Positions 1-6,144 of a stretch of DNA of 42,392 bases are shown here, in pieces. This DNA comes from WGOA01 sp964429745 (GTDB lineage: Bacteria > Bacteroidota > Bacteroidia > Chitinophagales > BACL12), in assembly GCA_964429745.1 (NCBI GenBank), contig CAYSDI010000019.1, forward strand, positions 1-42,392, given 5' to 3'. The notes under the pieces were generated by a model. That model saw only the letters and a program-made list of their open reading frames with translations, was not told where the DNA came from and made no database searches. The position numbers were made by a program, and so were the translations under genes. The first letter of the stretch is position 1; the number at the start of each line of letters is the position of its first letter.

Positions 1-1053
1 TACCCACTCCTTGGGACTGCTTTCTTCAAAGCGCACACCAAACGGTTCAAGCTCCGTTTGAAGGGCGGCGGTGCGGTCTGTTTCTTTAATGCGCAGGCTT
101 TCCAGACCGTTGAAGTGTGCTGCCACACCCAAAGCGGCGCAGGTTACCACGGCGGTTTGCGCCAGGTCGGGACAGTCACTGAAGTCATAACGCAAGACAG
201 CCGCGGCTTTCCCGGAGCGCGTCAACACCACGCCGGTATTGCTGAAGACAGTTCGCACACCGAGAGCGTCGTAAATGCCGGTCAGGGCGGCATCGCCCTG
301 ATAGCTCTCGCGGTTCAGGCCATTCACGGTCAATTGCGTACCCAGTGGCGACAATGCCACCATGCTGTAATAGTACGAAGCGGCGCTCCAGTCGCTTTCA
401 ATGCGGAACGCTGCCGGGCTAAGGGGTTTATGCTCAACGCGAATGACCATGCCCTCCCAACGCACTTCGGCACCAAAATGCTCCAAAATGCGCAGGGTCA
501 TGCCGATGTAAGGCTTTGACCCGACCTTGCCCACCAATTCCAATTCCAGACCTTGGCGCAATGAAGGACCGATCAGCAACAGCGCGGAAATGTACTGGCT
601 GCTAACATCAGCCGGAATGCGCACCCGTCCACCGCGAAGCTCCGCGCCGCGGATGCGCAACGGCGGGTAGCCCTCGCGCCCCAGGTACTCGATGTCAGCA
701 CCCAACTCCCGCAGGGCATCCACTAAAATGCGAATGGGGCGCTCCAACATGCGCGCCGAACCGGTCAATGTCCGCGTGCCTTCCTTCCGGGCCAAATAGG
801 CAGTCAGGAAGCGAAAGGTCGTACCAGCCGCTCCGGTGTCCAGCGTCTCCTGGTCAGCTTGAAGCAGGCGTTTGAGCGTCTGGGTATCTTCTGAAGGCGA
901 GAGGTTTTCGAGCGCATCCAAGTCAAGCGAGCCCGCACTCATAGCTTGAGCAATCAATACGCGGTTAGAGATGCTTTTGGATCCTTCCAAAACCACCTTT
1001 CCGGACCAGGGAGCGCCCGTTCTAAGCGCCGCAGCGGTTAATCTCAAAACCAT
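1..1053 (-). CDS. aroA: 3-phosphoshikimate 1-carboxyvinyltransferase (EPSP synthase), 3' end outside window
   Basis: Catalyses transfer of enolpyruvate from PEP to shikimate-3-phosphate, the sixth step of chorismate synthesis, in the cytoplasm. Reading leftward from ATG at 1053, 351 codons are open to the window edge, so the C-terminal part (family usually about 410-430 residues) is missing. The N-terminal motif EGSKSISNR (about residues 23-31) matches the KxxSNR substrate-binding signature. DTGAAGTTFRFLTAY corresponds to the NAGTxxRxL phosphate/PEP loop, with a Bacteroidota-like variation. DVSSQYISALLLIGP is the conserved shikimate-binding segment, and KETDR occurs near the right edge of the visible protein. 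A nearer upstream ATG at 1058 is out of frame, so 1053 is the best start. It lies on the same strand and downstream of aroB, with a palindromic repeat between them. Identification is firm; only the missing end is uncertain. Confidence 0.93.
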   Translation of the reverse strand, partial: MVLRLTAAALRTGAPWSGKVVLEGSKSISNRVLIAQAMSAGSLDLDALENLSPSEDTQTLKRLLQADQETLDTGAAGTTFRFLTAYLARKEGTRTLTGSARMLERPIRILVDALRELGADIEYLGREGYPPLRIRGAELRGGRVRIPADVSSQYISALLLIGPSLRQGLELELVGKVGSKPYIGMTLRILEHFGAEVRWEGMVIRVEHKPLSPAAFRIESDWSAASYYYSMVALSPLGTQLTVNGLNRESYQGDAALTGIYDALGVRTVFSNTGVVLTRSGKAAAVLRYDFSDCPDLAQTAVVTCAALGVAAHFNGLESLRIKETDRTAALQTELEPFGVRFEESSPKEWV

Positions 1054-1187
1054 AACATATTTTATTTTATGGATAACATTAATAATGTTATGCAAAGAAT
1101 CAGTTATCTTGTCAAAAATTTGATTACAGAAACGCCATAAATTTACAAGGCATGTAAATCAGGCAGCGTCTGGGTGGATTCACTTTA

Positions 1188-1308
1188 GGGTGCATCTAAA
1201 AACTCCATAGACAAGGCTTTCCCAATTTTTAACACCGGAGTTTAATCCCGTAAATGAGGATGTTAAAAATTGGGCATAACGCAGGATCTGGGGGTTTTAG
1301 AAGCACCC
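1188..1308. repeat. 121-bp concentric palindrome, MITE-like or REP-like element
   Basis: The outer arms 1188-1206 (GGGTGCATCTAAAAACTCC) and 1290-1308 match as inverted repeats at 16 of 19 positions. The inner arms 1221-1234 (CCCAATTTTTAACA) and 1261-1274 are perfect 14-bp inverted repeats. Both pairs share one centre near 1248, separated by unpaired 14/15-nt stretches and a 26-nt loop. The element ends one base before the aroB stop codon and lies 134 nt upstream of the aroA start. The right arm is closely similar to sequences at 28323 and 32903. There is no ORF inside, and no clear target-site duplication could be seen. As RNA it could fold into a long hairpin within an aroB-aroA transcript. 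Confidence 0.8.
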
Positions 1309-2412
1309 TCAATTCATTCCTGTATTGGGTTGGTAAATCTCCTGGTAGTATTCCAAAGCTTCACCAAGCCAATCGTGCAACTTCTCTACAGGCAAAACAA
1401 CATCGGGTTTGCAGGCACCAATTGCTGGCAACAAGCTAAAGCGGATTTCGCCAGCCCTGTTTTTCTTGTCCAATCGCATGAGGTCGAGAACTTTTTCTAC
1501 CGTAACCTCGGCCAGGTCAAACGATGGAAAAACCGCTGCAATGCTTTCAGCCACCGCATCGCGCTCCACGCCTGACATGCCGCAAGCGCGGTAACTGAGC
1601 CAGGTTTCCGCTACCATGCCCACCGCGATAGCGTCGCCGTGCAACAAGGGGGCTTCTGACTCCAATTGCAGACTTTCTACGGCATGGCCAATGGTGTGCC
1701 CGAAGTTGAGGATTTTGCGCAGCCCCGATTCGTTGGGATCGGCTTCGACCACCGCTTTTTTTATGCCCACGCTGTGAGCGATCAACGCTTCCCAATCGAG
1801 GACGTCTTCCAAGTTGCGGCCGGCTAAGTCAGCCCAACTGTTTCGGTCCCGGATCAGCGCGTGTTTAAGCACTTCGGCATAACCGGAGCGCAATTGTTCG
1901 TAGGGAAGGGTAGCCAAAAACTCAGGGCAGATGAGCACACCCCGGGGATCGACAAAAAGCCCAATCATGTTTTTCAAGCCATTGAAATCCACGCCCAGTT
2001 TTCCTCCGACGGAAGCGTCTACCTGTGCCAACAACGTAGTGGGAACGTTCAGAAAAGAAATTCCGCGCATGTAGGTGGACGCGGCAAATCCACCCATATC
2101 GCCGATGACACCGCCGCCCAGATTGACCAGCAAACTGTGGCGGTCAAGCTCCAGACTGGTGAAGGCCTCCCAAAGCCCTTCGCAGGTGGCAATGGTTTTG
2201 TACGCTTCTCCCGGGGGAATCTCCAGGCGCTCCGTGCCCGCAGGCCAATTGGCTTCGCTGACCAGCGGCCAACAATCCTGTTCGGTGTTTTCATCCACCA
2301 GCACCGCCACCCGGCTCCATTTCCGCGCTTTAAGGTGCTGGTTCAGATGTCCGGTTAACGAGCGGAGGTCGCCGATATGGACGGCGTAGCCCGGTAATTC
2401 CAAGTGATGCAT
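1309..2412 (-). CDS. aroB: 3-dehydroquinate synthase
   Basis: Converts DAHP to 3-dehydroquinate (second step of the shikimate pathway) using NAD+ and a divalent metal. The 367-residue length is normal. The NAD-binding glycine-rich segment NLGGGVIGDMGGFAASTYMR is clear near residue 97. It is followed by the conserved TTLLAQVDASVGGK and DFNGLKNMIGLF blocks and the metal/substrate motif NFGHTIGHAVE. The start ATG at 2412 gives MHHLELPGYAVHIGD, a normal N-terminus. It is followed downstream by aroA on the same strand with the palindromic element directly after its stop codon, and preceded at 81 nt by a small ABM-domain gene. Together with aroA, and with aroQ at 40 kb, three shikimate enzymes lie in the window. 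Confidence 0.96.
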   Translation of the reverse strand: MHHLELPGYAVHIGDLRSLTGHLNQHLKARKWSRVAVLVDENTEQDCWPLVSEANWPAGTERLEIPPGEAYKTIATCEGLWEAFTSLELDRHSLLVNLGGGVIGDMGGFAASTYMRGISFLNVPTTLLAQVDASVGGKLGVDFNGLKNMIGLFVDPRGVLICPEFLATLPYEQLRSGYAEVLKHALIRDRNSWADLAGRNLEDVLDWEALIAHSVGIKKAVVEADPNESGLRKILNFGHTIGHAVESLQLESEAPLLHGDAIAVGMVAETWLSYRACGMSGVERDAVAESIAAVFPSFDLAEVTVEKVLDLMRLDKKNRAGEIRFSLLPAIGACKPDVVLPVEKLHDWLGEALEYYQEIYQPNTGMN

Positions 2413-2493
2413 AGCCTTGTTTTCACCGCTAAGATACCAGTTCAGGGGGCGCTATAAAACCACCGGGCTTGTTGCTGCTGCCCATTCTCCGGG

Positions 2494-2778
2494 CTAAAGG
2501 GCCTCGGTGCTCCACGCGGCGGGCGGTGCGGCAAACCAAACTTTTACCGTGCGCCAGTTATTGCGGAAGAAAGCCGAAGCGCGGTAAACTTCCAGCGCCT
2601 GCGGGCTGTCCCAAACACTCTGGGTAAAAAAACGGGTGGGCTCATCACGGTCCCGGAAGGCCTGCACACTGTGGCATCCGGCGACGCGCCGAATTCCCTC
2701 GGCCTCGCCTTCAAAAAAAGCTGCGAAACGGTCGGCGTGTTGCGGCAAAAACTCCAGTTTGACGAGTCGGGTTATCAT
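2494..2778 (-). CDS. Antibiotic-biosynthesis-monooxygenase (ABM) domain protein
   Basis: This 94-residue protein has the size and pattern of a single ABM ferredoxin-like fold. It starts with a beta strand (MITRLVKLEFLPQH), has a helix with the pattern FAAFFEGEAEGIRRVAGC, a strand with the typical HSVQAFRDRDEP, then FFTQSVWDSPQALEVYRAS, corresponding to the W.s.eal..y..s motif of the family. Members include small heme- or quinone-acting oxygenases such as putative quinol monooxygenases, but many have no known substrate. It sits 54 nt downstream of the SAM hydroxide adenosyltransferase gene and 81 nt upstream of aroB on the same strand, so co-transcription is likely. The precise reaction is unknown. 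Confidence 0.75.
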   Translation of the reverse strand: MITRLVKLEFLPQHADRFAAFFEGEAEGIRRVAGCHSVQAFRDRDEPTRFFTQSVWDSPQALEVYRASAFFRNNWRTVKVWFAAPPAAWSTEAL

Positions 2779-2832
2779 GAGGGGAATAGCTTTGCGTTCA
2801 GAGTATTTGCCCTGTAGCGGATAGAAATTGGG

Positions 2833-3609
2833 CTAAGCGAACACAATCTGGACCAGATCATCCAGCTTGAGTCCGTGCATTTTGGCGGCATTTCCCTGAT
2901 TCAGGGCAATTTCCAGGTAGCCGGCTGAGTTAAAAAACGCCAGCCTTTCGCCAAAGGGAACATCGCTGTAGCGCTGGCTGAGTCGGTCAATCTGATCGTT
3001 TTTGCGCAGCCGCAAGCCAAAAGAGCGCCCCTTGCCCACGCGCTCCATCAAGGCGCGGTCTACATTCAGGATGACGTTGCCAAAGCGGTCGATGTGAATA
3101 ACGGTTGCGCGAATGAGGTCAGGGGTATCCAGCGCCCGCAGCGAAGATCGCTCGGCAATGGTCTGCACCTGTACAGCAATTTCCAGAAGATCGGCCCCGG
3201 ACGCCAAATGGGCGGCGGCGCATACCCCATCGGCGTAAATACCCGAGTCGCCGCGCTCCGCTCCTACGCCTTCGCGGATAGAAAAAATGAACTCCGGGTG
3301 ATCGTCAAAAAGCAGCGAAAAGAGCCCATCGTCCGGCCCCACGAAATACTGGCTGCGGTGAAAAACCACCAAACAGCGCTCGCGGCGCTGCGCCTGAGAG
3401 TACACGCCAATCCAGTGGATGGTATCAGCCGCAAAATGGGGAAAAGTCTGCCGCAGCACATACGCGGCTTGCTGGCTGTTCCAGGACGGCACTTCATGGG
3501 TAACGTCAATTAACACAGCTTCCGGGCAGCGGCGCAGCATGCGCCCCTTTACCGTGGCCAGGTAGGGGTCGGCCGCACCGAGATCAGAAGTGAGCGTAAT
3601 CACGGCCAT
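2833..3609 (-). CDS. SAM hydroxide adenosyltransferase (DUF62/SAM hydrolase family), divergent
   Basis: The family hydrolyses S-adenosylmethionine to adenosine and methionine. Recognisable blocks are LTSDLGAADPYLATVKG at residues 6-22, VLIDVTHEV at 32-40, the paired QYFVGPDDGLFSLLFDD at about 87-103, and the C-terminal FGNVILNVD. The reading frame is open up to 3729. The start is placed at ATG 3609 (258 aa) because MAVITLTSDLG is the family N-terminus and because a Bacteroidota-type promoter at 3699-3730 lies inside the longer frame. One oddity is that the DPGVG segment that normally carries a catalytic Asp is replaced here by VYSQAQRRE (about residues 69-77). Either this is a Bacteroidota subfamily variation or the activity differs. 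It is the first gene of a minus-strand series with the ABM protein and aroB. Confidence 0.85.
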   Translation of the reverse strand: MAVITLTSDLGAADPYLATVKGRMLRRCPEAVLIDVTHEVPSWNSQQAAYVLRQTFPHFAADTIHWIGVYSQAQRRERCLVVFHRSQYFVGPDDGLFSLLFDDHPEFIFSIREGVGAERGDSGIYADGVCAAAHLASGADLLEIAVQVQTIAERSSLRALDTPDLIRATVIHIDRFGNVILNVDRALMERVGKGRSFGLRLRKNDQIDRLSQRYSDVPFGERLAFFNSAGYLEIALNQGNAAKMHGLKLDDLVQIVFA

Positions 3610-3698
3610 GAGCTGTTCGTCAGAACCGGGGCAGCAGAATGTGCATAAATGAGCCTGGATTGGGCAAAAGATGGAAGGAAATACTCCCGTTGCCGCGC

Positions 3699-3730
3699 TA
3701 AATTTATGCCTGTAGACGACCATTGCCAAA
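3699..3730 (-). promoter_or_regulatory. Bacteroidota-type promoter for the SAM hydroxide adenosyltransferase gene
   Basis: On the minus strand TTTG (3730-3727) is followed after 20 nt by TAAATTTA (3706-3699). This matches the Bacteroidota primary-sigma pattern TTTG-N19/20-TAnnTTTG at 11 of 12 consensus positions if the last base of the -7 box is allowed to be A. The predicted transcript begins near 3692 and leaves a leader of about 80 nt before ATG 3609. Confidence 0.55.
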
Positions 3731-3746
3731 TCAGGTTTTCCATAGT

Positions 3747-3772
3747 ACCCTTCTATTCTACCCTTCTATTCT
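3747..3772. repeat. Two tandem copies of a 13-nt unit before phoH
   Basis: The unit ACCCTTCTATTCT is repeated perfectly at 3747-3759 and 3760-3772, ending 7 nt before the phoH start codon. It lies in the short divergent intergenic region and would be part of, or directly upstream of, the phoH leader. No function is apparent. Confidence 0.65.
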
Positions 3773-3779
3773 GTAAATC

Positions 3780-4790
3780 TTGAGCGAACTGACCATTGAA
3801 CTCGACGGCATTAGACCCATTGATTTTTACGGCCCGAACAACACCAAACTGGCCATCATCAAAAAACGGTTCAGCCAGTTAAACATCGCCGCGCGCGGCA
3901 ATAAACTGAAAGTCAGCGGCAACGAAGCAGACCTTCGGGATTTTGAAGACCGCGTCACCGTGGTTGTTGAGCATCTGGAGCGCTACGGCCAAATCAGCGA
4001 GCCACAACTGGACCGCATCATGCTGGGGGCCGAAGCACCGGAAACCCCGGGCACCGGTCCTGCGGAAAACCGCGAAGACGTCATTGTTCACGGCCCCAGC
4101 GGCAACCTGGTAAAGGCCCGCACCGTCAACCAGCGCCGCATGGTAGAGCTGTCCGAACAAAACGACATCCTGTTCGCAATTGGTCCGGCGGGCACCGGCA
4201 AAACCTACACAGCCGTTGCGCTCGCCGTTCGCGCCCTCAAAAACAAAGAGGTCAAGCGCATCGTGCTCACCCGACCTGCCGTGGAGGCCGGCGAGAGCCT
4301 GGGCTTCCTCCCGGGCGACCTGAAAGAAAAAATCGACCCTTACCTGCGTCCGCTTTACGACGCCTTGGACGACATGCTGCCCGCTTCTAAGCTGAGTTAT
4401 TACATGGCCAACCGGGTCATTGAAATCGCCCCGCTCGCCTTCATGCGCGGCCGGACGCTGGATAAAGCCTTCATCATTCTGGACGAAGCTCAAAACGCCA
4501 CCAATTCGCAACTCAAAATGTTTTTGACGCGAATCGGCCCTTCGGCAAAAGCCATCATTACCGGCGACCTGACGCAAATAGACCTTCCCGGCAACCAGCA
4601 TTCCGGTCTCTACCCGTCCGTGCAATTGCTGAAAGACATTGACGGCATTGCCACGGTCTTTTTGGCTGACGAGGACGTGGTTCGCCACCGCTTGGTTAAA
4701 GAAATTATTAAAGCCTACGAAGGGGCATCCCCTACCCAGAACCTCATGCAGCAACTCGGTGAATCGTCTAAGGTGAAGAAAGCGCCGTGA
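3780..4790 (+). CDS. PhoH-like ATPase (YbeZ type)
   Basis: Cytoplasmic ATPase of the PhoH/YbeZ family, associated in other bacteria with RNA metabolism and the YbeY ribonuclease. The 336-residue protein has an N-terminal KH-like region (residues 1-80), a linker, then the P-loop domain. Walker A is GPAGTGKT at 135-142, followed by RIVLTRPAVEAGESLGFLPG, a PhoH signature. Walker B is FIILDEAQNA at 231-240, and a sensor-like ITGDLTQID follows. The start is TTG at 3780, giving MSELTIELDG; no in-frame ATG gives the conserved N-terminus. It overlaps purC by 4 nt (stop TGA within GTGA), so the two are translationally coupled. Family assignment is certain; the physiological role is inferred from homologues. 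Confidence 0.94.
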   Translation: MSELTIELDGIRPIDFYGPNNTKLAIIKKRFSQLNIAARGNKLKVSGNEADLRDFEDRVTVVVEHLERYGQISEPQLDRIMLGAEAPETPGTGPAENREDVIVHGPSGNLVKARTVNQRRMVELSEQNDILFAIGPAGTGKTYTAVALAVRALKNKEVKRIVLTRPAVEAGESLGFLPGDLKEKIDPYLRPLYDALDDMLPASKLSYYMANRVIEIAPLAFMRGRTLDKAFIILDEAQNATNSQLKMFLTRIGPSAKAIITGDLTQIDLPGNQHSGLYPSVQLLKDIDGIATVFLADEDVVRHRLVKEIIKAYEGASPTQNLMQQLGESSKVKKAP

Positions 4791-5752
4791 CCATTCGCCA
4801 AACTGATTTTTTGCTCCCCGGTCAGACTGCATTTTACCGGGGAAAGGTGCGCGATGTCTACACGATAGACGATCAATACCTCGTCATGGTGGCTTCGGAC
4901 CGCATCTCCGCCTTTGATGTGGTGTTGCCACGCGCCATTCCCTACAAGGGCCAGGTGCTCAACCAGATTGCCGCTTATTTCTTGCAGGCTACCAAACCGC
5001 TGGTGCCCAACTGGGTGCTCAGCCATCCCAATCCCAGGGTTACCATCGGATTAAGAGCCGATGCGTTGCGGGTAGAAATGGTCATACGCGCCTACCTCAC
5101 CGGCCATGCCTGGCGGGAGTATCAGGCTGGCAAGCGGATGCTCTGTGGCGTGCCCTTGCCGGAGGGGCTCAACGAACATGACCCCTTCCCCCGCCCTATT
5201 GTTACACCGGCCACCAAAGCCGAGGAGGGCCACGATGAAGACATTTCGCGGCAGCAAATTCTGGAGCGGGGAATCGTTGCGCCAGCGGTTTATGCGCAAA
5301 TGGAAGCCTATACGCATGCGCTTTTTGCAGAAGGGACGCGCATGGCGCGCGAGCGTGGACTGCTGCTGGTGGACACTAAGTACGAATTTGGGCTGGCAGC
5401 TGATGGTTCGGTGGTGCTGATTGATGAAATCCACACACCGGATTCGTCGCGCTATTTCTACCGCGAAGGCTACGAAGAACGCCAGCAGCGCGGCGAGCCG
5501 CAAAAACAATTGAGCAAGGAATTTGTGCGCGAGTGGTTGACGGCTGGTGGCTTTCAGGGCAAAGCCGGGCAGCAGATACCCGAAATGACCGATGCCTTTG
5601 TGGAATCAGTTACACAGCGCTACGTGGAATTGTACGAGCGCATCACCGGCCAGCGCTTTCAACCTGCTGCAGACAATGCCGATCCCTTGGCGGCGATGGA
5701 AGCGGATATTGTACAGGCATTGAGCCTGCTTCGCGCGCTGGGGTACCCCTAA
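4787..5752 (+). CDS. purC: Phosphoribosylaminoimidazole-succinocarboxamide synthase (SAICAR synthetase)
   Basis: Joins CAIR and aspartate with ATP to form SAICAR, step 8 of de novo purine synthesis. Conserved segments are the N-terminal FYRGKVRDVY (nucleotide-binding loop), VASDRISAFDVVLPRAIPYK, the RAYLTGHAWREYQAG block, and LVDTKYEFGLAADGSVVLIDE, followed by HTPDSSRYF. The 321-residue length is of the longer type seen in Bacteroidota. The start is GTG at 4787, overlapping the phoH stop, which leaves no gap and indicates one operon. The C-terminus ends LLRALGYP, with the stop codon immediately followed by a long imperfect hairpin that probably terminates the transcript. Confidence 0.96.
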   Translation: MTIRQTDFLLPGQTAFYRGKVRDVYTIDDQYLVMVASDRISAFDVVLPRAIPYKGQVLNQIAAYFLQATKPLVPNWVLSHPNPRVTIGLRADALRVEMVIRAYLTGHAWREYQAGKRMLCGVPLPEGLNEHDPFPRPIVTPATKAEEGHDEDISRQQILERGIVAPAVYAQMEAYTHALFAEGTRMARERGLLLVDTKYEFGLAADGSVVLIDEIHTPDSSRYFYREGYEERQQRGEPQKQLSKEFVREWLTAGGFQGKAGQQIPEMTDAFVESVTQRYVELYERITGQRFQPAADNADPLAAMEADIVQALSLLRALGYP

Positions 5753-5756
5753 AAAC

Positions 5757-5794
5757 GGAAGCGTCCGGACCACCTGGTGATCCGAACGACTTCC
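5757..5794 (+). terminator. Long imperfect hairpin after purC, probable terminator
   Basis: GGAAGCGTCCGGA (5757-5769) pairs with TCCGAACGACTTCC (5781-5794) with one bulge and one mismatch. The intervening bases contain a further CACC/GGTG pairing, so nearly the whole 38 nt can fold. It starts 4 nt after the purC stop. It is not followed by a T-run, so termination efficiency is uncertain. Confidence 0.5.
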
Positions 5795-6086
5795 TACTCC
5801 TGGTTGCCATCAGCGGTGTCCTCCCGCCATACGTATCTATATATAAAAAAGGACCGCAAAGCGCGGCGTTTCTTCCTGTTCCCAATTATACCCGGGAGGG
5901 ATATTAACGACCGCCGTGTCAACCGTTGTATGCCAGCAAAGTAGCGCAGGAGTGCATGCATTTCATTATCGCAACGCGCAGAAAGTGACGCCATTAAAAG
6001 CACAGCTGATAGGTACAAAAGCGACAATCTGATTCATGAATGGCTAAAGAACAGGCATGTTTCAGCGCCAGGGTATCTACCTACGA
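5795..6086. other. Non-coding stretch between convergent purC and the T9SS gene
   Basis: About 290 nt with no convincing reading frame on either strand. It contains an A/T-rich patch around 5829-5850. The short open frames here lack codon character, a family match or a plausible start. No RNA gene or repeat was recognised. It is flanked on both sides by hairpins that suit transcription ends, consistent with a convergent spacer. Confidence 0.5.
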
Positions 6087-6123
6087 CAACAGCCAGTTCG
6101 GCTGTGACCGGAACTGGCTGTTG
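6087..6123 (-). terminator. Strong hairpin downstream of the 6145-8883 gene
   Basis: CAACAGCCAGTTCGG (6087-6101) is complementary to CCGGAACTGGCTGTTG (6108-6123), giving about 15 base pairs around a 6-nt loop with one extra base. It begins 22 nt past the stop codon of the minus-strand secreted-protein gene. There is no clear T-run in either direction, so it could also act as a transcript-stabilising structure. Confidence 0.55.
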
Positions 6124-6144
6124 AGCGCAAAAAGAGTTAATTCG

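Noticed and set aside
2833..3729. 298-residue version of the SAM hydroxide adenosyltransferase
   Set aside because: The extra N-terminal 40 residues are not family-like and contain the predicted promoter.
5741..5756. GGGTACCCCTAAAAAC at the purC stop as a fourth copy of the dispersed repeat
   Set aside because: Only the first 16 nt resemble copy C; the CTGCGTT core and the rest are absent, and half of the match is fixed by the purC coding sequence.
5794..6027. Short minus-strand open frame of 77 codons in the purC/T9SS spacer
   Set aside because: Composition and residue pattern are not protein-like and it runs through the terminal hairpin zone of purC.
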